Assembly: GCF_014652915.1 (NCBI RefSeq)
Contig: NZ_BMZS01000013.1
Span: 122,839-186,838, forward strand
DNA length: 64,000 nt
Direction: 5' to 3'
Source of the DNA: Thalassobaculum fulvum
GTDB lineage: Bacteria; Pseudomonadota; Alphaproteobacteria; Thalassobaculales; Thalassobaculaceae
The position numbers and the translations under genes were made by a program. The notes under the pieces were generated by a model that was not told the DNA's origin, did no database searches, and worked only from the letters and a program-made list of their open reading frames with translations. Below, one piece after another: positions 54,088-62,793 of this stretch (positions are counted from its first letter, which is position 1; every line of letters begins with the position of its first letter).

Positions 54088-55337
54088 CCCCGGACCCGAT
54101 GCCCGACGATACGGCGCTGTTGGACGAGGTCCAGCGCCGGACCTTCGGCTATTTCTGGGACTTCGCGCATCCGGTCAGCGGCCTCGCCCGCGATCGGGCG
54201 CGCAGCGCCGACGACCCCGGCGACGACACCATGGCGGTCGGCGGCAGCGGCTTCGGGGTCATGGCCATCGTGGTGGCGGTCGCGCGCGGCTGGGTGACCC
54301 GGGCGGGCGCGCTGGAGCGACTGCTGGTCATGACCGGCTTCCTGGAGCGCGCCGACCGGTTCCATGGGGTGTTCCCGCATTTCATGGACGGGGCGACCGG
54401 CAAGGCGATCCCGTTCGGCCCGCTCGACGACGGCGGCGACCTGGTGGAGACCGCCTACCTGATGCAGGGGCTGCTGACCGCCCGGCAGTATTTCGACGGC
54501 CCGGGATCGGCCGAGGCCGAGCTGCGGGCCCGGATCGACCGGCTCTGGCGGGCGGTCGAGTGGTCCTGGCACACCCGCGGCGGCGAGCCGGTGCTGTACT
54601 GGCACTGGAGCCCGGCGCACGGCTGGGCCATGAACCACCAGGTGCGCGGCTGGAACGAGTGCCTGATCGCCTACGTGCTGGCGGCCGGCGCGCCGGACTG
54701 CGCCGTCGACCCGGCCGCCTACCACCGCGGCTGGGCCGGCGGGTCGGAGTTCCGCAACGGCCGGCGCTATCACGGCATCGCGCTGCCGCTCGGCCCCGAC
54801 TACGGTGGGCCGCTGTTCTTCGCGCACTACTCGTTCCTCGGGCTCGACCCGCGCGGGCTGGTCGACCGCCATGCCGACTACTGGGCGCAGAACCTGGCGC
54901 ATGTCCGCATCCACGAGGCGCACGGCCGGCTGAACCCCGGCGGTTTCGCCGGCTACGGGGCGGACTGCTGGGGCCTGACGGCGAGCGACGACGACCGCGG
55001 CTACGCCGCCCACGACCCGGCGAACGACCGCGGCGTGGTCTCGCCGACCGCGGCGGTGTCCAGCCTGCCGTACTGGCCGGAGGCGGCGATGCGGGCGATC
55101 CGGCACTTCCGGTTCGGGCTCGGCGGCCGGGCCTGGGGCCGCTGGGGCTTCGTCGACGCCTTCAACGAGAGCGTCGACTGGTTCGCCCCGACCTTTCTGG
55201 CGATCGACCAGGGGCCGATCGTCTGCATGATCGAGAACCACCGCAGCGGCCTGCCGTGGCGGCTGTTCATGAGCGCGCCCGAGGTCCGGCGCGGCCTACT
55301 GCGGCTCGGGTTCTCCAGCCCGGCGCTCGGAGGGTAG
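54084..55337 (+). CDS. Glucoamylase-like family protein, GH144-type (endo-beta-1,2-glucanase-like)
   Basis: A 417-residue (alpha/alpha)6-barrel enzyme of the glucoamylase-like family PF10091. The markers are RRTFGYFWDFAHPVSGLARD at the start, MAVGGSGFGVMA, HWSPAHGWAMNHQVRGWNEC and FFAHYSFLGLDPR. Characterised relatives are endo-beta-1,2-glucanases (GH144). The overlap with the ABC gene and the divergent GH3 enzyme support a beta-1,2-glucan or related oligosaccharide substrate. There is no signal peptide, so it is probably cytoplasmic. The other possibility is another beta-glucan specificity. Confidence 0.83.
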   Translation: MTPDPMPDDTALLDEVQRRTFGYFWDFAHPVSGLARDRARSADDPGDDTMAVGGSGFGVMAIVVAVARGWVTRAGALERLLVMTGFLERADRFHGVFPHFMDGATGKAIPFGPLDDGGDLVETAYLMQGLLTARQYFDGPGSAEAELRARIDRLWRAVEWSWHTRGGEPVLYWHWSPAHGWAMNHQVRGWNECLIAYVLAAGAPDCAVDPAAYHRGWAGGSEFRNGRRYHGIALPLGPDYGGPLFFAHYSFLGLDPRGLVDRHADYWAQNLAHVRIHEAHGRLNPGGFAGYGADCWGLTASDDDRGYAAHDPANDRGVVSPTAAVSSLPYWPEAAMRAIRHFRFGLGGRAWGRWGFVDAFNESVDWFAPTFLAIDQGPIVCMIENHRSGLPWRLFMSAPEVRRGLLRLGFSSPALGG

Positions 55338-55341
55338 GGCA

Positions 55342-56637
55342 ATGACCGAGCCGCTCGACGCCTGGATCGACCGCCAACTCGCGGTCTCGACCGAGCGGCT
55401 GCTGGCGGCGGTGTCGGCGACCGGGCTCAGCCGTCCCGGGCCGCGGATCGGGCAGGTGATGCGCCCGGCCCGCGGCTCGGTGCTGGCGGCGCCCAAGCCG
55501 GTGCCGGGCCAGGACGAGCCGGACTATTTCTTCCACTGGTACCGCGACGCCGCGGTGGTGATGGGGTCTCTGGTGGCGCTGTATCGCCAGGGCCGGTTGC
55601 CGGAAGCGGGGTGCGGCCGGTTCGCGGAGTCCGTGGCCTTCGACTGGGGCCTGCGGCGGATCGACGGGCCGGCGGTGCTGGCGCGCGAGGCCTGGCCGCC
55701 GACCACCATCCCGTTCCTGCAGCCGCATGTCCGGCCGCGCGCCGAGGTCGTGGCGCTGCGCGGGCCGGCGGTCGCCGCCGACGTGCGCTGCAACCCGGAC
55801 GGAACCCTCGACCTGCTGCGCTGGAGCCGGCCGCAGCACGACGGCCCGGCGATGCGGGCGCTGACCACCATGCGGATGCTGGAGGCCGGCGCACTGGCCG
55901 GCGAGCGCGACCGGCGGCGGGCCGAGAAGCTGCTGCTCTCGGACCTGCGGTTCTGCCTGGCCCGGCACACGGTGGCGTGCTTCGATCCGTGGGAGGAGGA
56001 ACTCGGCCACCACTTCTACACCCGGCTGGTGCAGCACGCCGCCCTGCGCCGGGGCGCCGTGTGGACCGAGACGGCCGGGCATCCGCGGCTGGCGGCCCGG
56101 TTCGCCGGCGCCGCCGAGGCGCTGGCCGAAGCCCTGGCGGGTCACTGGTCGGCGGTCGACGGCTACTACCGCAGCCGCCTGCCAGGGCCGACCGTGACGG
56201 CGGCCAAGAGCCTCGACAGCGTGGTGCTGCTGGCGGTGCTGCACGCCGGCCTGGCCGACGGCCGGTTCAGCGTCGCCGATCCGCGCGTGGAGGCGACGGT
56301 GAGCAAGCTGGAGGCGTTCTTCGCCGCGACCATGCCGGGCAATGCCGGGCGGAAACCCGGCGACGGCCTGATGCTCGGCCGCTACGAGGGCGACACCTAT
56401 TTCGACGGCGGCGCCTTCCTGCCGTGCTGCTTTGCCTTGGCGGAGTACCGCTACCGGCGCGACGAGCGGGCTCGTGGCGACGCGGTGCTGGCGTTCCTGT
56501 GCGGCATCCTGCCGGAAAGCGGCCTGCTGCCGGAGCAGCTCGACCGCGCCACCGGCGCCCCGCGATCGGCCCGCGACCTGGCCTGGAGCCACGCCGCCTT
56601 CGTGACGGCGGCGGAGGCGCGGGCGGCGCTCTCCTAG
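55342..56637 (+). CDS. Glycoside hydrolase family 15-like protein
   Basis: A 431-residue (alpha/alpha)6-barrel protein. The GH15 signatures are PDYFFHWYRDAAVVM, LRWSRPQHDGPAMRALTT, FDPWEEELGHHFYTRL (general-acid Glu) and GLLPEQLDRATG (general-base Glu). Family members release glucose or related sugars from chain ends; this one may trim the oligosaccharides handled by the neighbours. It starts four bases after the GH144-like gene. No signal peptide is seen. Confidence 0.85.
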   Translation: MTEPLDAWIDRQLAVSTERLLAAVSATGLSRPGPRIGQVMRPARGSVLAAPKPVPGQDEPDYFFHWYRDAAVVMGSLVALYRQGRLPEAGCGRFAESVAFDWGLRRIDGPAVLAREAWPPTTIPFLQPHVRPRAEVVALRGPAVAADVRCNPDGTLDLLRWSRPQHDGPAMRALTTMRMLEAGALAGERDRRRAEKLLLSDLRFCLARHTVACFDPWEEELGHHFYTRLVQHAALRRGAVWTETAGHPRLAARFAGAAEALAEALAGHWSAVDGYYRSRLPGPTVTAAKSLDSVVLLAVLHAGLADGRFSVADPRVEATVSKLEAFFAATMPGNAGRKPGDGLMLGRYEGDTYFDGGAFLPCCFALAEYRYRRDERARGDAVLAFLCGILPESGLLPEQLDRATGAPRSARDLAWSHAAFVTAAEARAALS

Positions 56638-56661
56638 ACACGGGCATTGCGAACAAAACAA

Positions 56662-56673
56662 GAATCATGATTC
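56662..56673. promoter_or_regulatory. Palindrome with two GANTC (CcrM) sites
   Basis: GAATCATGATTC is a perfect 12-base palindrome that holds two GANTC sites, 35 bases before the helicase start. In alphaproteobacteria CcrM methylates GANTC, and closely paired sites in promoters can tie expression to the replication cycle. The link here is inferred. Confidence 0.4.
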
Positions 56674-56707
56674 AGTCGGCCGACCATGTCCGTCCGGCCG
56701 CTCGCCC

Positions 56708-58777
56708 ATGTCGCTCGCCGTCCTCGATGATCTCAATCCCCAGCAGCGCCGCGCGGTCGAGCACGGCGTGCGGGACGGGGATGCGTCGCCGGGTCCGCCG
56801 CTGCTGGTGATCGCCGGGGCCGGGTCGGGCAAGACCAACACCCTGGCGCACCGGGTCGCGCACCTGATCGCCAACGGCGCCGACCCTTATCGCATCCTGC
56901 TGATGACGTTCTCGCGCCGCGCGGCGTCGGAGATGACCGGCCGGGTCGAACGGATCGCCCGGCGGACCATGGGCGAGGGTGCGCGTGTCATGGCCGCGGG
57001 GCTGACCTGGGCCGGGACCTTCCACGCGGTCGGCGCCCGCATGCTGCGCGAGTACGCGCCGCAGATCGGCCTGGACCCGGACTTCAGCATCCACGACCGC
57101 GAGGATTCCGCCGACCTGCTGAACCTGGTGCGCCACGAGCTCGGGTTCTCGAAGACCCGCAACCGGTTCCCGACGAAGGCGACCTGCCTCGCCGTCTACT
57201 CGCGCTGCGTCAACTCGGGCGCGCCGCTGGAGGAGGTGCTGGCGTCGGCGTTTCCGTGGTGCGCGGAGTGGCCGGAGGAGTTGAGGCAGCTGTTCGCCGG
57301 CTACGTCGAGGCCAAGCAGCGCCAGAACGTCCTCGATTACGACGACCTGCTGCTGTACTGGGCCCAGACCATGGCGGTGCCGGAGCTGGCTGCCGAGATC
57401 GGCGGCCGGTTCGACCACGTGCTGGTCGACGAGTACCAGGACACCAACCGCCTGCAGGCCGACATCCTGCTGGCGCTGAAGCCGGATGGAAGCGGCCTGA
57501 CCGTGGTCGGCGACGACGCCCAGTCGATCTACGCGTTCCGCGCCGCCACGGTCCGCAACATCCTCGACTTCCCCGGGCACTTCGACCCGCCGGCCGCGAT
57601 CGTCACCCTCGACCGCAACTACCGCTCGACCCGGCCGATCCTGGACGCCGCCAACGCGGTGATCGACCTGGCGGCGGAGCGCTTCACCAAGAACCTGTGG
57701 ACCGACCGGGACGCGGCCGGCCGGCCGCGGCTGGTCACGGTGCGCGACGAGCAGGGGCAGGCCTACTGCGTGGTCGAGCGGGTGCTGGAGAACCGCGAGG
57801 CCGGGATCCCGCTGAAGCAGCAGGCGGTGCTGTTCCGGACCTCGCACCACAGTGGCCCGCTCGAGGTCGAGCTGACCCGCCGCAACATCCCGTTCGTGAA
57901 GTTCGGCGGCCTGAAGTTCCTGGACTCGGCGCATGTGAAGGACCTGCTGGCGCTGCTCCGGTTCGTCGAGAACCCGCGCGACCGGGTCGCCGGGTTCCGG
58001 GTGCTGCTGCTGATGCCGGGGGTCGGGCCGACCGCCGCCCAGCGGGTGCTCGACCACATGGCCGACGCCGCCGACCCGCTGGCCGCCGTCGCCACCGCCC
58101 CGGCGCCGCCGCGGGCCGGCGGGGCCTGGCCGGACTTCCTGGCGGCGGTCGCCGACCTGTACGCCGGCCGGTCCGGCTGGCCGGCCGAACTGGAGCGGGC
58201 GCGGCTGTGGTACGAGCCGCACCTGGAGCGCCTGCACGAGGATTCGACGGTCCGGCATGCCGACCTGATCCAGCTCGAGCAGATCGCCGCCGGCTATCCG
58301 TCGCGCGAGCGGTTCCTGACCGAGTTGACCCTGGATCCGCCGGACGCCACCAGCGACCAGGCCGGGGTGCCGCTGCTGGACGAGGACTACCTGATCCTGT
58401 CGACGATCCATTCCGCCAAGGGCCAGGAGTGGTCGTCGGTGTTCGTGCTGAACGTGGTCGACGGCTGCATCCCGTCCGACCTCGGCACCGGCACCTCGGC
58501 CGATATCGAGGAGGAACGGCGGCTGCTGTACGTCGCCATGACCCGGGCGAAGGAGGATCTGAGCCTGATCGTCCCGCACCGGTTCTTCACCCACAACCAG
58601 GCGGCCCGCGGCGACCGCCACGTCTATGCCTCGCGCACCCGGTTCATCCCGAAGGCGCTGCTCGGCCTGTTCGAGGCGACGACGTGGCTGGCGGCTTCGG
58701 CTGCCTCGGCGACCCGGCCGGCCGGCGGCGCCGTGCGGGTCGACGTCGGGGCCCGGGTGCGCGGCATGTGGCGGTGA
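56708..58777 (+). CDS. UvrD/Rep-family ATP-dependent DNA helicase
   Basis: A 689-residue superfamily 1 helicase. The Q motif DLNPQQRRAVEHGV, Walker A VIAGAGSGKTNTLAHR, motif II VLVDEYQDTNRLQ, motif III VVGDDAQSIYAFRAA, motif V STIHSAKGQEW and motif VI YVAMTRAKEDL are complete. It is a 3'-5' DNA unwinding enzyme of repair or replication. It lacks the C-terminal extension of full UvrD. The gene follows the GH15 gene by 70 bases, and the palindrome between is a candidate regulatory site. Confidence 0.92.
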   Translation: MSLAVLDDLNPQQRRAVEHGVRDGDASPGPPLLVIAGAGSGKTNTLAHRVAHLIANGADPYRILLMTFSRRAASEMTGRVERIARRTMGEGARVMAAGLTWAGTFHAVGARMLREYAPQIGLDPDFSIHDREDSADLLNLVRHELGFSKTRNRFPTKATCLAVYSRCVNSGAPLEEVLASAFPWCAEWPEELRQLFAGYVEAKQRQNVLDYDDLLLYWAQTMAVPELAAEIGGRFDHVLVDEYQDTNRLQADILLALKPDGSGLTVVGDDAQSIYAFRAATVRNILDFPGHFDPPAAIVTLDRNYRSTRPILDAANAVIDLAAERFTKNLWTDRDAAGRPRLVTVRDEQGQAYCVVERVLENREAGIPLKQQAVLFRTSHHSGPLEVELTRRNIPFVKFGGLKFLDSAHVKDLLALLRFVENPRDRVAGFRVLLLMPGVGPTAAQRVLDHMADAADPLAAVATAPAPPRAGGAWPDFLAAVADLYAGRSGWPAELERARLWYEPHLERLHEDSTVRHADLIQLEQIAAGYPSRERFLTELTLDPPDATSDQAGVPLLDEDYLILSTIHSAKGQEWSSVFVLNVVDGCIPSDLGTGTSADIEEERRLLYVAMTRAKEDLSLIVPHRFFTHNQAARGDRHVYASRTRFIPKALLGLFEATTWLAASAASATRPAGGAVRVDVGARVRGMWR

Positions 58778-58858
58778 TCCGGTGAGCGTCGAGAGCCTGT
58801 GCCCGGATTGCCGGTCCGGCTACGGTTGCGGATGGCGGACGGGCGGGAGCGGGCCGGT

Positions 58859-60427
58859 ATGATGGAAGTCGCGAGCATGGTGGACGACGCGCTGCGCCGG
58901 CGGCTTGTACGCGAACCCGGCGACGTGGCGGCGTGCACGGCGGTCCTGCGTCGGCTCTCCGCTTCCCGGCCGCTCTACGACTGGTTCCGCCGGCTCGCCG
59001 CGTTGACCATTCAGGTGGACGGCGACGTGCTGCGCAAGGCGATGGAGGCCACCAGGGTCGTCTCAGGCCCGGAACTGAGCCGTTTCGCGAACACGGTTTC
59101 GGTGACCCATCGCCTCGTCGTGCCGTTCGTGGTGGCGGCGATGCTGGCGAACAGGCGCATCGACTATGCCAAGGTCGCGGCCACGCCCTGCGCATACGGA
59201 AGTATGCGCAACAGCTTCGAGCGCGGCATGGCGACCCTGTCGGACCGGCTCGTCCCGGCTTCGGCGCGCGAGATCTTCGAGATCATGGTGGTCAAGCAGC
59301 ACATCCGGGCGGTGCTGCTGGAAGCCGGCCATCTGGCGCTCGGCAACCGGGTGAGCGAGAACGTGTCGGCGTTCCTGCGGGAGATGCGCCTGGCCATCAA
59401 CGGCAAGGACGGTCCGCGCGGGTTCACCGAGCAATGGACGGTGGCGATCGGCCACATGGTTCTTCTGGCCTTCCTGGCCCGCGGCCAGCAGGTACCGGGG
59501 CTGCTGGACTTCGCGGGGGTCAAGGTCTGGGAGGGGCCGGTCGCCAACGGCTATCTCTGGCGGCGGATCCAGGCGCTGGTGCCCGACCTCGAGGTGGTGC
59601 CGCGCGGCGCGGTGTTCGCCGACAACCATTCCAGCCGCAACCTCGAATGGGTCGAGGGCCGCTACGTCGACGTGTTCGAGGCCTGCGGGATCATCGCCGA
59701 TCGGACCGGCGACGAGCGCGGTGCGATCATGCAGCGTCCGGCTCCTGACGAACCGGAACTGCGGCGGTTCCGCGAGGCTGCGGGGATCGGCCCGGGTGAG
59801 CGCATCGTCACCGTGCACGGCCGGCAGGCCGGGTACCGACCGAACGAGCAGCACGATCTGCGCAACGTCGACATCGAGAGCTATGTGCCGGCCCTGCGCA
59901 TGCTGGTACGGCGGGGGTACCGGGTGGTCCGACTCGGGGACTCGACGATGACGCCGCTGCCGGCGATCGACGGCCTGGTCGACTACGCCGTGTCGCCACT
60001 GAAGTCCGAGGCGCTGGACGTGCTCTTGCCGGCCGCCGCCGCCTTCCATATCGGCTCCAGTTCGGGCCTGTCGGTGGTGCCCCTGCTGTTCGGCGTGCCG
60101 TGCCTGTTCCTGAACTGGCACCCGTTCGACCTGCTGCCCTGGGGGCGTTCGAACTGGACCGTGCTGAAGCCGATCGAGGCGATGGCCGACGGGGCCCCGG
60201 TGACCGACCGGCAGACCTATGCCGCCGTCGGTCAGATGCGCGCGCGGCCACTGCTGAACGGCTTCGGCTACGACGCAAGGCCCCTGAAGGCAAGCGAGAT
60301 CGAGCGGGCGGTGTCGGGGTACGTCGACGCGCTCGAGGGCGAGACCGCCGTGCCGCCGAAGTCCGGCCCGAACATCGGACGCATCCTGGTGTTCGACACG
60401 GACGGACGGCTGCGGGATCTCGCCTGA
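58859..60427 (+). CDS. TIGR04372-type glycosyltransferase
   Basis: A 522-residue protein. The C-terminal half follows the TIGR04372 pattern: HGRQAGYRPNEQHDLRNVDI (the RN-x-D segment), MLVRRGYRVVRLGDSTMTPL, HIGSSSGLSVVPLLFGVPCL and LNWHPFDLLPWGRSNWTVL. The N-terminal half (VDDALRRRLVREPGD) is helical and unrecognised. Such proteins sit in flagellin or surface-polysaccharide loci and are presumed to transfer sugars. No partner is adjacent. ATG 58859 has GGGAG upstream; ATG 58862 is also possible. Confidence 0.72.
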   Translation: MMEVASMVDDALRRRLVREPGDVAACTAVLRRLSASRPLYDWFRRLAALTIQVDGDVLRKAMEATRVVSGPELSRFANTVSVTHRLVVPFVVAAMLANRRIDYAKVAATPCAYGSMRNSFERGMATLSDRLVPASAREIFEIMVVKQHIRAVLLEAGHLALGNRVSENVSAFLREMRLAINGKDGPRGFTEQWTVAIGHMVLLAFLARGQQVPGLLDFAGVKVWEGPVANGYLWRRIQALVPDLEVVPRGAVFADNHSSRNLEWVEGRYVDVFEACGIIADRTGDERGAIMQRPAPDEPELRRFREAAGIGPGERIVTVHGRQAGYRPNEQHDLRNVDIESYVPALRMLVRRGYRVVRLGDSTMTPLPAIDGLVDYAVSPLKSEALDVLLPAAAAFHIGSSSGLSVVPLLFGVPCLFLNWHPFDLLPWGRSNWTVLKPIEAMADGAPVTDRQTYAAVGQMRARPLLNGFGYDARPLKASEIERAVSGYVDALEGETAVPPKSGPNIGRILVFDTDGRLRDLA

Positions 60428-60446
60428 GCGGCCCGGGGTCAGTCGG

Positions 60447-60989
60447 TCAGTTGGCGACCGGGGCGGAACCCGAGTACGTGCCCTTGTTGTCGTCGATCGC
60501 CTTCCAGCTCCTGGTCGAGGCGTCGGCGCTCTCCAGCGTGCCCCAGTTGGCCTGGGACTTGTCGAGGCTCCCGGGGATGTCGCTTTCCCAGAAGCCGACC
60601 ACGGTCGGGGTGATGTTCAGGTAGAGCTTGCCGTCGACGATCCGCCAGAGGTTCGGGTTGCCCGGGACCTTGCCGCCCTGGGAGATGCCGTAGGCGCAGT
60701 GCCCGTCATAGGCCGGGGCGTACTTCGCGGGGTCGGCGAGGAACTTGGCCCGGTTGGCTTCCGAGGAAAACGCCCACTTGGCGCCGTTGTACTCGGCGGT
60801 GATGTCGGCGCGTCCGGGGACGGCGTGCGGCTGCTTCTGGCCGACCGGCACCTGCTTCAGCTCGAAGAAGGCGACCGGGTCGTAGCCGCTCACCGCGAAG
60901 CCGGTCTCGTCGACGTATTGCTGTCCGGCATGGGCGGTCGCGAGCGTCGCCAGCGACAGGACCGAGGCCAGTATGAGTTTGCGGAACAT
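60447..60989 (-). CDS. Exported YHS-domain protein (seleno-YHS family)
   Basis: A 180-residue protein with a signal peptide (ending AHAGQ). The YHS domain reads FAVSGYDPVAFFELKQVPVG, ITAEYNGAKWAFSSEANRAK, FLADPAKYAPAYDGHCAYGI and VDGKLYLNITPTV. Family members can hold Sec where Cys lies in DGHCAYG; here the codon is Cys. It is likely periplasmic and may bind a metal. It is related to the gene at 61642. Confidence 0.82.
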   Translation of the reverse strand: MFRKLILASVLSLATLATAHAGQQYVDETGFAVSGYDPVAFFELKQVPVGQKQPHAVPGRADITAEYNGAKWAFSSEANRAKFLADPAKYAPAYDGHCAYGISQGGKVPGNPNLWRIVDGKLYLNITPTVVGFWESDIPGSLDKSQANWGTLESADASTRSWKAIDDNKGTYSGSAPVAN

Positions 60990-61132
60990 GGGGGAGCCTT
61001 TCGTTCGTCGGGTTGAGCGGCGCCGCCGACGGCGGACGTCGCTGCCCGACGATTTGGTATCCCCCTGACATCGCGTTCAAATCAGCAGATCGCACATCCG
61101 CGTGACGGTCGCGATGGTTGGCGGCGGCAACG

Positions 61133-61162
61133 AAAAAGCCCCGCGGGCGGACCCGCGGGGCT
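61133..61162 (-). terminator. Strong intrinsic terminator of the cold-shock gene
   Basis: On the minus strand an 11-base perfect stem (AGCCCCGCGGG with CCCGCGGGGCT), a four-base loop and a T run (TTTTT) begin 26 bases after the csp stop. This is the clearest Rho-independent terminator in the window. Confidence 0.88.
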
Positions 61163-61187
61163 CGTTCCGTTCGGCCGGTTCGGCCGA

Positions 61188-61394
61188 TCAGAGGTAGGCG
61201 ATGCCCTCGGCGGAGGAGCGGCCGTCACGGCCGGCCTCGACGCGGTACTCGACCTTCTGGCCCTCGCCCGGGCTCATCAGGCCGGCGCGCTCGACGGCCG
61301 AGATGTGCAGGAACACATCCTTGCTGCCGTCCTCCGGCTGGATGAAACCGAAACCCTTGGTGGTGTTGAAAAACTTCACGGTGCCAACGGCCAT
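61188..61394 (-). CDS. Cold-shock domain protein
   Basis: A 68-residue OB-fold nucleic-acid-binding protein. RNP1 is GFGFIQPEDG and RNP2 is VFLHISAV. AAGGAG lies nine bases before the ATG. It acts as an RNA chaperone. The 5' region is long (a promoter near 61520-61548 would leave about 120 bases of leader), as in cspA genes. Confidence 0.95.
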   Translation of the reverse strand: MAVGTVKFFNTTKGFGFIQPEDGSKDVFLHISAVERAGLMSPGEGQKVEYRVEAGRDGRSSAEGIAYL

Positions 61395-61519
61395 GTCCGT
61401 GTCTCCTTGAATAAACGCCGCGCGCCGTATGCCGCGGTCCCGGCTTGTCGGTCAAAACAGAAAGACCGGCAGCCTCAAGAGACGGACAGTAGCTTCTGAT
61501 CGAGAGCGATAGCTAGACT

Positions 61520-61548
61520 GATATCGTTGGTTTCCGGGAGATTTGCAA
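61520..61548 (-). promoter_or_regulatory. Candidate promoter of the cold-shock gene
   Basis: On the minus strand TTGCAA and GATATC are 17 bases apart. It would give a leader of about 120 bases before the csp ATG. The leader has several short complementary stretches and could fold; no known class is recognised. Confidence 0.4.
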
Positions 61549-61641
61549 GCCGTAAATCTTGTTTTCCAAATATTTCGGGATTCCCGGGTGTGGCCGGAAT
61601 GGCCGGCGGGCGCCGGAATCCGCGCCCGCCGGCCGTGCGTC

Positions 61642-62124
61642 TCAGAGGGCGCCGGCGGCCGTGTGCCTGATCTTCGGCCAGTTGCCCTCGGCCTTGGCGA
61701 TGGTGCCGGCCCGGTCCTCCTGGAACTTCTTGAAGATCGCCTCGTTCAGGAAGACGTACAGCTTGCCGTCGATCACCTCGGCGTAGCGCGGGTCGCCGTC
61801 GAACTTCTTGCCGACCGCCACGCCGTAGGTGCAGAAGCCGCCGTTCTGCGGCACGTAGCGGCCGGGGTTCTTCTCGAACGCCGCCTTGTTGGCGGCCGAG
61901 GTGAAGTAGTAGGCGACGCCGTCGTGCACCGCGGCGTGGCCGGCGTCGCCGGTCGCCTGGGTGCCGCGCTCGACGAACGCCACCGGGTCGACCCCGCGCA
62001 GGCCGAGCGGCGCGCCGGCGTAGGTCAGGCCGGGGCCGATGTTGATCTCGTCGACGGCATGGGCGGGGGTGATGGCGGCAACGCTGGCCAGCAGGGCGGC
62101 GGCGACGGCGATGGACTTGTACAT
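61642..62124 (-). CDS. Exported YHS-domain protein, second copy
   Basis: A 160-residue protein with a signal peptide ending THAHAV-like (PAHAVDE). The YHS domain reads LRGVDPVAFVERGTQATGD, AYYFTSAANKAAFEKNPGRY and NGGFCTYGVAVG. It is shorter than, and clearly related to, the copy at 60447. It lies 38 bases downstream of the CMD-like gene on the same strand, so it is probably cotranscribed. Confidence 0.82.
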   Translation of the reverse strand: MYKSIAVAAALLASVAAITPAHAVDEINIGPGLTYAGAPLGLRGVDPVAFVERGTQATGDAGHAAVHDGVAYYFTSAANKAAFEKNPGRYVPQNGGFCTYGVAVGKKFDGDPRYAEVIDGKLYVFLNEAIFKKFQEDRAGTIAKAEGNWPKIRHTAAGAL

Positions 62125-62162
62125 GGTCGGTTCCCTTCGTGGATGTCTGGTGGGCGGCGCGC

Positions 62163-62714
62163 TCAGGCGGCGGCCGGCGTGCCGGTCTTCACGACCGGGA
62201 AATCGATCTCGGTCGCGGCGGCGTGGTTGAGGTAGTTGGTGAAGATGTTGAGCACGGTGTTGGCCAGGATCTCGACCACCTGCTCGTAGCTGAAGCCGGC
62301 GCCCCGGACCGCCGACAGGTCCTCGTCCGACACCTGGCCGCGGGTGGCGACGATCCGCGACGCGAACCGCAGCGCGGCCTGCATCCGCGGGTCGGTCGAG
62401 CGGCCCTGCAGGTTGCGGCCGATCTCGTCCGCGGCGAGGCCGGAACGGCCGCCGAGCACGGTATGGGCCGAGGCGCAGTAGTCGCACTCGTTGGCACCGG
62501 CCACCGCGAGGGCGATCTGCTCGCGCTCGGCGGCCGACAGGGTGCCGGCCGCGAGGGCCCCGGACAGGGCCAGGAACCCGCCGAGCGCGGCCGACGACTG
62601 GGCCATGGTCCCGATGATGTTCGGAACCCCGCCCATCTGTTTCTTCACCGCGTCGAGGTAGCCCGCGGTCTTCGCCGGGGCGGTAGCCTCGTCGATGCGT
62701 GGGATGCGTTGCAT
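62163..62714 (-). CDS. Carboxymuconolactone decarboxylase family protein (AhpD-like)
   Basis: A 183-residue helical protein. The active-site pair is in NECDYCASAHTVLG (Cys-x2-Cys with His), as in AhpD-type alkyl hydroperoxidases. The family acts in peroxide or ring-cleavage chemistry. It lies between the AraC-type regulator (79 bases) and the YHS gene, all on the minus strand, so AraC may control both. Confidence 0.86.
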   Translation of the reverse strand: MQRIPRIDEATAPAKTAGYLDAVKKQMGGVPNIIGTMAQSSAALGGFLALSGALAAGTLSAAEREQIALAVAGANECDYCASAHTVLGGRSGLAADEIGRNLQGRSTDPRMQAALRFASRIVATRGQVSDEDLSAVRGAGFSYEQVVEILANTVLNIFTNYLNHAAATEIDFPVVKTGTPAAA

Positions 62715-62793
62715 GCAGCCTCCTGTGCATGGGTTGCTTGGACAGGAGGCGAGATGGATCGGGTGGGACGATGGATCAATCAGTATTCAAATG

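Noticed and set aside
60447..62124. Selenocysteine in the YHS proteins
   Set aside because: Both reading frames have Cys codons at the position and no in-frame TGA or SECIS-like hairpin was seen.
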